Of a DNA stretch of 64,000 nt, positions 10,598 to 20,999 are shown piece by piece. The stretch is from contig JACSYO010001625.1 of NCBI GenBank assembly GCA_016806645.1, positions 30,001-94,000 on the forward strand. The letters are read 5' to 3'. Within the stretch, counting starts at the first letter, position 1, and the number at the start of each line of letters is the position of its first letter. Under the pieces are notes generated by a model. The model had not been told where the DNA came from. It made no database searches and worked only from the letters and a program-made list of their open reading frames with translations. The stretch comes from Ophiodon elongatus (Eukaryota > Chordata > Actinopteri > Perciformes > Hexagrammidae). Both the position numbers and the translations under genes were made by a program.

Positions 10598-11368
10598 GTG
10601 AAGATGGAAGATCTTCAAGAGGAGCTACAGGCCCTGAGGGAGAGGGTGGTGACAGACAAGGCAGCTATGATGGCCTTAAAGGACATTAATGATTCCTTGA
10701 ATGCACAGTTGCAACAGCATGGGTCTCCTGTTGCTTCCAGCACCCCGGCTTTGATACGACCAGAGGGAACATCAGGGGTAGTGGGTGATTGTGGTGTTGG
10801 TCCCAGGGCTAGAGAGCGTGTCATTTATGTACCAAAAGGAAAAAAGTGTCCAGTTTTCAATGGGGGGTCCTGTGCTGAGTTTTAAGTGGTTTGAGATAAA
10901 CGCAGTTCTGGGTTACCATAATTTTGAGGATACTCAGAAGGTACATTCCTGACCATTTGGGTGGGGATGCCAGACAGGAGATACGATATCGGTCTCAGAG
11001 CGAGAGGCAACCCTAGGTGCGTTCTGGAGATTTTGAACGAAGTATATGGGCAGCCTGATTCATTGACCAGATTGCAAAAACTATTTTTCGATCAGAGGCA
11101 TCGAGAAGGTGAATCCGTCAGGTAGTATTCGCACGGGCTGATGGCTATTATTGATATTAATCATTGTGACATCAAGCAGGCCTGGTGTAGTGACTTTGCT
11201 TTACGTGATCAATTTGCAGAGAATGTTCGGGATTTAGCGCTACGTAGAGAGCTAAAGAAGGTGATTCGGCAGAATACTAAAATTACTTTCTTTGGGTTAC
11301 GTGAGGAGGCGCGAAGATGGGGAGCCAGCGGGTGGTCAGAGTCGGAGGGTGACGAGCTCATGTGAGAT
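10598..11368 (+). pseudogene. Gypsy-type gag, second family (frameshifted)
   Basis: The start at 10598 opens a coiled-coil-like N-terminus (MKMEDLQEELQALRERV). It is followed by YVPKGKKCPVFNGG, a signature of the gag of many fish Ty3/gypsy elements. The frame closes at 10885, but the gag continues in other frames (RSQSERQP near 11000). In 11141-11365 it reads DQFAENVRDLALRRELKKVIRQ, the C-terminal capsid helices. Gag would form the particle of the retrotransposon. No zinc knuckle is visible, because the sequence then jumps to a pol fragment. Confidence 0.7.
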
Positions 11369-11509
11369 GGGAGCGGGAGCTGTGGAGTCCAATGCAGTTG
11401 TTGCGGCTGCCCTCCCTGAACCTGACCAACTGATGGTGGATGGTCAGAAACTTTGCCAAGTTGGCAGTCCCCCTCCACGCTTTGTCCACACAGCTATCAG
11501 CCAAAGGGG

Positions 11510-11840
11510 CCCCCGTGTTTGGCCAGTTGTGGGATGCAACCTGTGAAGATGCTTTTGAAGCATTAAAACAACATTTTTATTTCCGCTCCCATGTTGGGGT
11601 ATGCAGATTTTAGCAAGCCTTTCTTCCTGGAGATTGATGCTAGCCACCAAGGGTTGGGGGCTGTTTTGTCACAAGAGGGGGAGGGACAGTGACGGCCGGT
11701 TGCATACGCAGATCGTGGGCTTCGGAGCGGAATATGGAGAACTATAGCGCCATGAAACTGGAGCTGGTGTGGTTGAAGTGGGCTTTTACGGATACATTTA
11801 AGGATTCTCTGATTGGGAACAAGTTCAGTGTTTACTTTTT
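11510..11840 (+). pseudogene. Gypsy pol fragment: end of RT and start of RNase H
   Basis: In two frames the sequence reads FGQLWDATCEDAFEALKQ (connection before RNase H), then ASHQGLGAVLSQEGEGQ and ERNMENYSAMKLELVWLKWA, the usual gypsy RNase H start and Glu helix. Protease and most of the reverse transcriptase are missing between this and gag, so an internal deletion of 2 kb or more is likely. The similarity ends near 11840, at the join to a retroviral tail. Confidence 0.7.
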
Positions 11841-11989
11841 CTGGGAGTGGGTGGATTTCGACTCTCACGCTCCGTCTGGGGTTAAAGTTATTTCAATGTG
11901 GAAAAGGGTTAGGGTTAAGTTAAGATGCTCGTGTGGGACTTCTGGCAGAAACATAGGAACTCCAAGCAGTGACGAGGATCATTCCAGAT

Positions 11990-12380
11990 TCTCCCCACCA
12001 CCCACACAGCTGTGAAGGTAGTGGAGCAAGCTACTTGGATCCACGCCAGCCACTGTAAAAAGGTTCCTGCACCTACAGACACACTCACGGACTCAGTTGA
12101 AAAACTTGAGTGCACATGCACCTACTGACTCAGACAGTTCCACATTTGATTCAACACAACAAAAAGCGGGAATCAAGCACCACTTCTGTGCAGCTGCACG
12201 TGTGTGAAGGCGTTAATGTACAGATGGATTGGGACTACAGTCACACATGAAGTTGGACGTTATGTCGAATTAGACCTACATGATCCTGATTTGCATTCCC
12301 TGAACTGGATACTTTCTCCACCTCCATCCAAATCACAACGATCAAACGTAGACTCTGACTCAGAATCAAGCGAAGACTGA
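11990..12380 (+). pseudogene. Second retrovirus: integrase C-terminus and acidic tail ORF
   Basis: A 47-codon segment, ending at the stop near 12124, contains THTAVKVVEQATWIHASHCK, the C-terminal SH3-like strand of retroviral integrases, followed by KVPAPTDTL. A second segment (about 12249-12380) ends in SESSED and a stop. I do not recognise its protein, although an upstream piece VQMDWDYSHT is in another frame. Both pieces precede a well-defined LTR, so this is the 3' end of a retrovirus with env mostly deleted. It is in plus orientation, opposite to the retrovirus at the left of the window. Confidence 0.6.
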
Positions 12381-12579
12381 CAATAACGACTCATATGTGT
12401 AAAGACTGATTCCCTGCAAACACTTGCATTTTTTGATTAATGTAACAGTAGGTTTTCCTTTGTGATGACAAAACAACTTGAATCGATGTGAATTGTTTTT
12501 GGGAAGCGGGTTTTTTTTCAGCTATGACAATTGTATATAATTGTGTTTGTTGATCAAGAGTATGAGCAAAAGAGAAGAA

Positions 12580-12961
12580 TGTAATGGGAATTTTTATATA
12601 TTCTTATATTTCTGTGTGAACTGTTTTTTTAGTTATCAGAGATGTGACGTCTTAACGAATAGCAAATGGCTTATTCCCCCACTGTAACTAAGGTCGGAGA
12701 CGAGTTTGTGTCTTTGATCATGCTTTGTTTTACCAGACTGATTGAATACCCTTTGTCTTCCAACAACCCCCCCACAGTTTCCTCCTATATCATGTCTGAG
12801 TAAATGCTAGAATAGCAGTTCATCCTTGGGCATACTTATTGCGACGTCTGTGAAATGATGCCTCTTCTCTGCAGAGAATAAAGATCTTAAGGACACTTCG
12901 ATATTCGTTATTGCAGCTTTAAAAGACTCAACACCGAGCGAGGTAAATTTTTACCATTACA
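12580..12961 (+). repeat. LTR (382 bp) with 8-bp terminal inverted repeats
   Basis: The sequence opens with TGTAATGG and closes with CCATTACA, a perfect 8-base inverted repeat that is the hallmark of retroviral LTR ends. A purine-rich tract (AAAAGAGAAGAA) lies directly upstream and fits a polypurine tract. AATAAA occurs at about 12879, 83 bases before the right end, a sensible R/U5 layout. It terminates the retroviral tail at 11990-12380. Confidence 0.8.
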
Positions 12962-13039
12962 GTTGTAACATGTGCGCAGAGTCGCAAACTGGGTGGTTTA
13001 GTAGATCGTTCCGATTGTCGGCAGCTCAGGAGCTCAAAA

Positions 13040-13228
13040 GTGGCGCAAAGGCTGCGGCTTACACATGAGGGAGTCTTGTTGCGTAAATGGCTCCCGGTGT
13101 CTAGGGCAGAGTGTGATGTGATTACACTGGTCGTGGTACCGAAAGAGTTCCATTCTCAGATATTAACTTTAGCACATGACCACAACCTGTCCGGCCATTT
13201 GGGAATAAAAAAACAAACAAACATACCG
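13040..13228 (+). pseudogene. Gypsy integrase N-terminal part
   Basis: The segment reads VVVPKEFHSQILTLAHDH and SGHLGIKK, the HHCC zinc-binding start of Ty3/gypsy integrases (His-Asp-His, then Gly-His). It breaks at the lysines, where an A-rich insertion begins; the rest resumes at about 13612. Confidence 0.8.
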
Positions 13229-13612
13229 TTAGTTTCTGGGTGTGCGTGTTTCCCCTGATTGCACTCATCCTACTCATCTGCCCGGTCCACCCAGCTGCCT
13301 CCAATGGTCTCATCACCCCACTCTTATATATATATATACTCCCTTGTTTTCCCCGCTCCAGTTGTCAGATCGTCATTGTTCTTCCCCTTGTGCTCTTCGT
13401 GTCTCCCGTGCTGATCCCTCGTTTATTCAATGATTTATGACTTTGCCCTTTTGTTGGTTTTTACTTTCTCCCGGTTGGAGTCGCTTTAAGTTTTTGTTTA
13501 CTTTTGGTGACCAGTAAAAAAAAAAAAAAAAAAAAAAAAAACGTTTCCAACTTCACCTCGTCTCCAGTGTCGGTCTCTGCTCTTGAGTCTTAGCTCAGCC
13601 CTGAAGCGTGAC
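13217..13612 (+). repeat. Insertion inside the integrase, with internal poly(A)
   Basis: About 395 bases split the integrase zinc domain between GIKK and the tryptophan-rich continuation. The insert is pyrimidine-rich, contains a 26-base A run (13516-13541) and ends in GCGTGACA. Its composition resembles short fish retroelement or LTR fragments that I have seen in other genomes, but I cannot name the family. Confidence 0.55.
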
Positions 13613-14440
13613 ACCATCGGGTATTTTGGCCAGGGTTAAAATCAGATGTTGCCAAATTTCGATCGTGTAGTAGTTGCCAACTAGCTGGGAAACCAAACCA
13701 GGTTATTCCTCCGGCCCCTTTACATCCGATCCCGGCAATGGGTGAACCCTTCGAGCATGTCATAATAGACTGTGTAGGCCCCTTACCAAAAACCAAGGCT
13801 GGCCATCAGTATGTGCTCACTGTGTGCCGCTACACGCTTTCCCGAGGCGGTGCCGTCGCGCTCCTTGAGAGCGAAAGCAGTAGTGAAAGCCTTGGTTAAG
13901 TTCTTTTCCACTTTTGGATTACCTAAACTCATTCAAACTGATCAAGGGTCTAACTTTATGTCAGAGTTGTCCGTTAAGCATCAGGTCTCCAGTGCATACC
14001 ATCCAGAGAGTCAGGGCGCACTGGAGATTTCTTCAGACGTTAAAATGTAAGTATTGTGTTGAGTCAATAAGGAGTGGGATGAGGTCTTGCTACGGTTTGC
14101 CATTCGGGAGACTACTCAGGAGTCTCTTGGGTTTAGTCCGACAGAGTTGGTTTTTGGACACACTCTGCGGACCCCGCGCACAGCGTGTTGGACTATGAGT
14201 GCCTTTGGGGAGAGGTTACACACCGTGCGTGAACTGGCTCGTAGCTCACTTTCCACTGCAGTCTGAAATTAAACAAAAATACAACAGGAAAACTCAGGCG
14301 TAGTTTTCTACCAGGAGACTGGTTGTTGGTCTTGTTGCCTGTGGCCCGTACGAGGTTGAACGGCAGTTAAGTGATACATATGTCATTAAAACGCCGGATA
14401 GGTTGAACAAATATTTCTTGAAGGGAAGAAATGTTTGATC
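13612..14440 (+). pseudogene. Gypsy integrase catalytic core and C-terminus (frameshifted)
   Basis: After the insertion the zinc domain continues (SCSSCQLAGKPNQ). The core carries all three acidic residues: HVIIDCVGPLPKTK, LIQTDQGSNFMS and SAYHPESQGALE. The first lies in a different frame from the other two (change near 13815), and a few residues are deleted after NFMS. Later GFSPTELVFGHT and a C-terminal basic segment lead to the polypurine tract before the LTR. It would integrate the retrotransposon cDNA. It probably belongs with the gag fragment at 9337 (inference). Confidence 0.85.
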
Positions 14441-14452
14441 TTAGGTGGAGGA

Positions 14453-14696
14453 TGTTATGACTTGGAGCGTCATGTGAAGATGAAGAACGGGGGTGCTGTT
14501 ATACGGTTTTTGTGATGTGTTGCAGGTGGTTGGACCGAGGGGTTTAAGGCCGGCGCGCTGTCTCCTGCTCCCAACCAGGCGGCATACTACTGATCCTGGG
14601 GGGTGTATTGAACGGTGCGGGTAGATGTAGGGAATGAATAAATATTGTGAACTATATCACCGCTGCGCTCAGGCTTCCCCTAGACTGGGCCTAACA
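14453..14696 (+). repeat. 3' LTR of gypsy-type element
   Basis: A purine tract (AGGTGGAGGA) directly precedes TGTTATGACTTGG, and the interval ends in GGGCCTAACA, so it is bounded by TGTTA and TAACA. AATAAA stands at about 14638. It follows the integrase reading and is therefore the 3' LTR. At 244 bases it is short and does not match the LTR at 9779-10426. Confidence 0.65.
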
Positions 14697-14879
14697 TCAG
14701 TTAGTGTTAACTTCTAGTGTCCAGCTGTGCACTGGCTGCTGGGGAAGAAAAGTCAGTGGTGCAACAGCCCTCTACATCCAGTAGATGGAGACACCTACTT
14801 GATAATGTACACCCTGTGTGCTGCACTTGAACAATAAACTGGACTGTTCTGACCACACACAAGCACTTTATAAAAAAGG

Positions 14880-15119
14880 GACAGAGCAGACTGAGGCCTT
14901 TTGGAGTGCAGGGAACACTCCTAAATACCTTCTTCGACTCTGTGGTGGCATCAGCCATCTTTTATGGAGTGGGCTGCTGGAGCAGCAGCATCATCTCTAC
15001 AGCTGACAGGAAGAGGCTAAACAAACTCATAAAGAAGGCCAGCAGTGTCTTCTGGACATGGTGGAGGGAGACAAAGCTATCCTCCCTAATGTAGTACAGC
15101 TCTTTCAGCCACCGGCTGA

Positions 15120-15216
<97 letters not shown>

Positions 15217-15268
15217 AAGGAGAGGTACCGCAAGTCCTTCCTTCCTGCTGCTGTCAGACTGAGTGGGA
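14880..15268 (+). mobile_element. LINE 3' end (reverse transcriptase C-terminus), 5' truncated
   Basis: The open segment reads LLNTFFDSVVASAIFYGVGCWSSS in two pieces, then LNKLIKKASSVFW, the C-terminal region of fish L2/Rex-like non-LTR reverse transcriptases. After the microsatellite at 15123 the sequence resumes with RYRKSFLPAAVRL, the family's usual last conserved motif. It is a 5'-truncated, dead copy and its family assignment is approximate. Confidence 0.75.
15123..15214 (+). repeat. (TG)46 microsatellite inside the LINE
   Basis: Ninety-two bases of uninterrupted TG lie within the LINE reading frame between a conserved Leu-Phe-Gln segment and RYRKSFLPAAV. Confidence 0.98.
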
Positions 15269-15270
15269 CC

Positions 15271-15445
15271 CACCGGGCCGCGGCGTCTGTCGACGTGACG
15301 TCCTGCCAGAACACGCTCACGTGGTCCGGGTAGAAACGAGAGGCCACGCACACCAAGGTCTTTTTCTTGTCCTTGTTGTTTTGACACTCGTTTGCCGAAG
15401 GCTGAAGCACCTTCACCGTTGGCAGGGTGACGGTGCGGTTTGGAT
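15271..15445 (-). pseudogene. Orphan T-cell receptor beta constant exon fragment
   Basis: The minus strand shows a good splice acceptor (TTTTGTCCCCGCAG) at 15446, followed by an exon start in phase 1. It reads DPNRTVTLPTVKVLQPS, then KKTLVCVASRFYPDHVSVFW and DVTSTDAAARW. The first Ig-fold Cys and the Trp of a C1-set domain are present. The layout matches teleost TCR C-beta, where the first constant exon follows the J segment in this way. About 58 codons remain. The strands with the second Cys, and the connecting and transmembrane exons, are absent, because the LINE end lies directly against it. Retention of the intron side argues for copied genomic DNA rather than cDNA. No V, D or J segments are visible nearby. 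Confidence 0.82.
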
Positions 15446-15481
15446 CTGCGGGGACAAAAGAAAGAGGGTGGCTCGACATTA

Positions 15482-15889
15482 TTGGGAAATAAACTTACTC
15501 TTTCTTGCCAGGAGTTGAGAAGATTGATACCGCTCTGTCTGTACAATAAATACGTAGCTGGAGCCAGCGGCCGGTTAGCTTAGCATAAAGACTGGAAACG
15601 CTCGCCAAATCTTTCTAAAGTTATATATCTAGTCATATCTAACCACCAGCACATTTAAAATTTACTAATTAACATGTATCTCATTTGTTTGAGACATAAA
15701 TTGAACAACAATATGTTAACAAGTGGGCTTTAGAGGTCCTGGCAGATGTATTTTGTTTACTTTAGAAGCTAGTTTCTCTCCGATTCCAGTCTCTTCGCCA
15801 GATTAAGCTAGCGAACCAACTGCTGATTTACTGTTCAGACATAGGAGTGGCATCATCTAACTTTGGCAAGAAAGCAAATTTCTTTGAAA
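15482..15889. repeat. Foldback MITE, copy 1
   Basis: Long inverted arms face each other. The left begins TTTCTTGCCAGGAGTTGAG and continues to GGTTAGCTT (about 15501-15583). The right runs from AAGCTAGCG to GGCAAGAAAG (about 15803-15875). The element is non-coding. A second copy lies at 56912-57562. Confidence 0.8.
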
Positions 15890-16995
15890 CTGCCTATCAA
15901 ATTTCCAGAGATACTGTGACCTTTCAATACCAGAATTAGACGAGGACGCATGCTAAATATAACTGCCACATTGAGGTTACAGTATTCATATCAACAGCCG
16001 TTATCAATTTATTAAGATACTCTAGTATTGTCTTGCCAAGAACTGTAAGCCTGGTTCCCTCTCCGAGATAAGCAGGTTAAGGGGAGAACCACTTATCAGC
16101 TGATTCATCCAATTTAATGCCATATATTAGTTTGCAATTAGGCTTTGTTTTTTACTTTGACTTTATTTGTTAAAGAAAGACATCCTCCAAATTCACAGCA
16201 TTGTGTTTTAAACAGTTTGAGGTCCATCTAAGTTACACAGCAAAACGGCTCTAATCTTTTTACATTGACATTCAACTTAGAATTTTTCTGCAACCCCAAA
16301 TTTAACACGAAAAAAAAGCCATAAACTGCTCATTGCTCTTCACAGAAAAACAAAACATCTTTTGATTTTTGTTTTTTACTGATCTTCGAAAATGAAGTGA
16401 AACAACTTGAAACGTACTTTGTTTATAAACCAAGTAATTTTGGAATATAACATAATCTGGCTTTTGAATTATATATAATTTTATGTTTTATTTTGACCTT
16501 AAAGTAAGTTTAGTCCCAAAGTATACATCCGACAGTCCCGATAAGAACTCACATTGAGAGCAATGTGGGCAAAGAGCCAACTATTTTATTGCTGCATCAG
16601 GTTGTTGCCAAAACAAAACTAACTTGTGCCATAACTGCTTTTACTGTTAGAGGAAGAATTCGACACCCAATATTACCCATTCTCTCATACAAGCAAGCTC
16701 TGTTTGATTCAATAATGCTGATTTTCTTACCTATAACGGTCAGTTCGAGCGGTGGCGAATGAACACAGAGCTCTGACTGACAAAAACTTGTCCTACTGCT
16801 TTTGTCTCTGTCTTCCTCTTTGCAATTTTGGTGGGTTAAGCTCCTCTGTTCTCCACCAAAATTGCCTGAGGACCAATTGCATGCTTTTGAGATTTACTTT
16901 GTATTCTGAGGAACTTAAGACGTTTCTGATGACCCACATTAGAAAAGAGAACCGAAGCATTTTGCTAAAATGGTCATGTAATCAGTCTTGTTTTA
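15890..16995. other. AT-rich stretch without recognised gene
   Basis: I see no protein-coding signal except that a candidate splice acceptor (TTATATTACAG) ends at about 17003, just before the first recognisable codons of the transposase. The DNA may include the 5' part of the CACTA element, but no terminal repeat was identified. Confidence 0.5.
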
Positions 16996-17002
16996 TATTA
17001 CA

Positions 17003-19142
17003 GAAAGGCCACGATGGTGACCCTGTATACTCTGGTGCCCCCCTCACAAAAGGACAGCTTGCTCTTACTCATGTCATATATACTGAGGCACAATTTGACA
17101 GGAGTAGCTCTCCAGAACCTTCTCACAATGTTCAATGAACATTTCCCTGGCTTGGTGCCAGAAACCTCATATCTTTTTCATAAAGCCTATGGACAATTTG
17201 GCCAGTATGTGCCGTATTTTTATTGCATTGCCTGTGAAAGCTACATGGGACCAAGTGAGACAGCTTCAAAAATCTGTTCTTCTTGTAAAGCTGAATTTGA
17301 CATTGAGAAAAACCTAAGGGTTGGATCTTACTTTCTTGTTCTTAGTCTATCAACCCAAATAGTGGATGTTTTAGAAAAACCTGACATACATTTAAATAAA
17401 AGGGAATTGATTCAAGGAATTGTTTCAGATATTGAGGGTGGAGCAGAATATCAAAAACTCAAGCTGAGTGGACAAGTAGGGGCTGATGACAACAATCATG
17501 TGGAATTGTGATGGAATTCCAGTTTTCAACAGTACTAACATTCAGTTATGGCCAATTCAGTGTCAAATTATAGAGCGATCTCCAAGAGATCGCCAAGGCA
17601 ATATATGTATACCATGCTTATGGTTTGGTAACAGTAAGCCAAATATGATCACTTTTTTGACTGCTTTTGTGTCACAGCTCAAAGAACTGCAACAGATTGG
17701 AATTAAATGGAGGGATTCTGAAAACAGAGCATACAAGCAAAGTTAATTCACTCCTCTGCTCCTCAGATTCAATTGCCCGCCCCCTCCTGAGAAACACAAA
17801 ACAGTTCAATGGCAAATCTGGGTGTGACTTCTGCCTTCACACTGGCAGTGGCCCATACGTCTGGGAAACTCCAGAACCACCCTTAAGGACAGAGGCAAAT
17901 CATTTTCAGCATGCTATGCTGACAACACCTGATAGTCCAGTAATGGGTGTGAAAGGCCCATCCCCTTTGATGGAACTTGAGTTTCAACATGATCACAGGA
18001 TTTGTTCCTGAGTACCAGCACAGTGTCTGCTTAGGTGTCACCAAACAGATCACATCTTTGTGGCTAGACAGCAAGCACCATAATGAAGAGTGGTACCTGG
18101 GCTCGAAAGTCAGGGACATAGACCAGGAATTGCTGGCCATTAACCCCCCTGTGGAGCTCACAAGGGTACCAAGATCAGTGAAAGACAGAAAATTCTGGAA
18201 AGCATCAGAGTATAGGTCATTTTTGTTGTACTATGCTTTGCCTGTTTTGAATGGCATTTTGGCAAAGAAGTACTGGAATCATTTTTTTTTAGTTTTTGTG
18301 GTGCAAACACTTCTTCAGGATGCCATCAAAGTGAGCCATGTAGATGTGGCAGAACAAGCTCTACGTAAGTTTGTTTAACTTTGAGAAACTATATGGTGCT
18401 GCTAATGTTTCTTTCAATCTTCATTTGTTAATGCACTTGGCAGCAAGTGTGTGCAGCTGGGGACCACTGTGGGCAACATCCACATTTCCATTTGAATCAT
18501 TTAATGGGACTTTGCTTACGTTTTTCAATGGAACAACAAATGTGCCAACTCAAATAGTGAAGAGGTTTCTTAGGTGGTGAGGTCTCAACAAAAGCAGGCA
18601 CAACAATGGCAAATGCATGACAGCACAAGGAAATTATTTGAAAAACTCCAAAGTAGCTCTGGCTTAAGAAGTCAAAGGAGTTTCAAAATGTCAGGTTTTG
18701 GCTGCCTAAAAAAAGGTAGCACGTCTGTGCTGCAGAGGATGGCTATTAAACATTTCATAGGGGTGACCGTTCATTCAGGTTTATATTATGACTGTTTCAT
18801 TTGTTCATCATTCGTATAACACAACCCTTAAAAAGAGAAATAATTCAATTGTACAGTTAAGTGATGGAACATTCTGTGAGATTATGAGCCTGATGGCTTT
18901 TACATGTGATGATGGGGCCTCTGTTGCATTCGAAACAGTTTGTGTAAGAGCTTGCCAAGAGTGGAAGAACGGTTTGTAGAAATGTTCAGCTAAATATATC
19001 CTCCACATTTATAAATGAAGTGTCTTGCACCAATAATGTATTTGCTGTGCATCCTCAATCACTTAAACGTAAATGTGTATTGGTTAGGTCCAAAGACAAC
19101 ATGTATGTCACTCCACTTCCAAACAATGTTGAAAGGGATTAA
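17003..19142 (+). pseudogene. CACTA/EnSpm-type transposase (Tnp2-like), frameshifted
   Basis: Successive frames give one continuous protein-like reading. It starts with GHDGDPVYSGAPLTKGQ, then a Cys-rich zinc-like region (YCIACES and CSSCKAEF), then the catalytic region WNCDGIPVFNSTN and LWPIQCQI. This is followed by CDFCLH, a domain with YNMITGFV-like and CLGVTK motifs, and MHLAASVCSWGPLWATSTFPFESFNG. The last matches the DUF4218-like segment next to Tnp2 transposases. Frame changes occur near 17060, 17490, 17740, 17980, 18375, 18575 and 18790, so no intact product is possible. Transposases of this kind cut and paste elements with CACTA ends. No host gene function is implied. Confidence 0.8.
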
Positions 19143-20215
19143 AAACTAACTGATTCTCAGGAGCTACTTTCAGTTTTATAGAGATGAGCACTAAACCAAC
19201 TTCCTTTAACCATGAAGCACTGTACACACATTCTCCAGTTATTGTTTTTTGTAGATCTGCATGTTTTAAATAACGAACTGTTTAACGATTTTTTTTTTTG
19301 GGAGTTTATAATTGTAATCTCTTGATGCAGTGTAGGTGAACTTCAGTGTTTTTTGTTGTGAATGCAATGTAACCACTATTTCTTTGTTGTAGTGGATGAT
19401 GCTGCCACAGTTCAGCTGAACGCTCACATTTTCTTGTGTGCACCTGGATTTTGTGGTGTTTGTAATGATTTGTTTAACATGGTTTTGTGTGAAAGATGTA
19501 TTGTAACATGATACTTCTTTGTCAATATGGACTTATTAAACGTGACATCACAACCGCTAAAGTAGCTATTTGTGTACTTTATACAATTCTGATCATTTAA
19601 ACAATTGGTAAGGTTATAAAGGGACTATCGGTGCATCAGTCTAATACACATAATTAACATTTTTCTCAAGAAATGTACACATAATGTACTGAAATATAAG
19701 CATGAATATGATATACTAAAAAGGCAAGATATCAAAATATATATTTTAAAAATGTGCTTTTGGTGCATTTTCGCAGTAATACCTTTTAACACATTCCAAA
19801 AGAATAATACAATTAATATATTGAAATAATAGCATAAATAAGTTTACTTACTAATTGCACTCAAATTACTTAAAATATACAGAGAAATTTGTAGATTTAA
19901 AATCTGTATTTATCAAATGTGCTTTAAATATTGTTTCAATGGTAATTTAGAGCAACATTTTGAAATATACAAAAAATGTTTGAAAACAAAATTCAAAGTA
20001 CATTTAATTGCACAGAACTTTCACTTAAAGTATATTTTTCTTATATAGTTCTTGAAAGTATACTACAGTACAATTATTTTTAAAGTGTTAAAAGTTGAAT
20101 TTTTAAAATAGGTGAAAGCGTGACTTTTGTATACTTTTGATATATTTACATAAAGTACAATTCTTTGATAGTATATTTGAAATACAAAAAAGTATATTTA
20201 TTTTTCGCCTGGGTG
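19143..20215. repeat. AT-rich tail with recurring AAGTATA-type motifs
   Basis: After the transposase, the sequence is strongly A+T rich. From about 19640 it carries many variants of AAGTATATTT and AAATATAC, ending near CGCCTGGGTG at 20210. This could be the subterminal end of the CACTA element or a separate non-autonomous element; I could not find matching terminal repeats. Confidence 0.4.
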
Positions 20216-20999
20216 ATGCTGTACAACACACTCGTTACGGAGGTGCTGTTAGGATACAATTTAACGGGTTGTGGACAGAATAATAAACATAAGCACGTGT
20301 TGCATTAGTGTGACGTTATATTTTAAAGCATTAAATAGCATCAAATAACGGGCACTTACAATTGTTGTGTGGCAGTTCAAGAAGCTGACACATAAGCAAG
20401 TGTCTCCGACAAAGAGGTCTCATAGAAAAAAAGAAAAGAAAAAGAATCACTAACAACCAGGAAGTTTTGTTGGTGTCTGAACACTCTTGTCTTTTTAAGC
20501 TCCAGGGGACTTTTTATGAATGTTGATGCCATTTTCCACCACCACTGCAGTTGCAGCAGCAATCTAGGGATGAGTGTATGGAGAACCGGAGTAGATATAC
20601 TGTGGAGTTGATGGAAAGCAGCTGGTGCAGGCCGGACAGGTGAGGTGAATGAGCTGTAATCAGGAGGGAGCCGGGAGAGTGCCAGAAAGTTAGCCACGCC
20701 CACATACATGCAACAGAGGTCACAAATGTCACCATTAGATATACTATTCAAAAGTGATCTTAATTGTCATGCTATCGTGCAAAATCAAAATGTTCAGTGA
20801 GTGAACATGATGTTGAAACAGTGCTGGTTTTGCTGTCTGTTGCACTATAAAGTACCAACCACAGAAACAGGTGCTCAAAGGCAGTTAATGCCTTAATCAA
20901 AACCACTGATGATAAATAACTGTGTTCAGCTTCAGTATGTCAAATTGAAATGCTATCCCTACTCTGAAACTACTTATATATATTTGTATTGTTAGTTTG
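20216..20999. other. Unassigned DNA
   Basis: No gene, RNA or clear repeat recognised. Short open frames on the minus strand (20377-20751) show no known domain. Confidence 0.4.

Noticed and set aside
11905..11925. Telomere-like GGGTTAGGGTTA
   Set aside because: Only two units; too short to mean an interstitial telomere.
15105..15546. Long open frames made of TH/CV repeats
   Set aside because: They are translations of the TG/CA microsatellite; the same holds at 49589-50141, 52723-53066 and 56216-56764.
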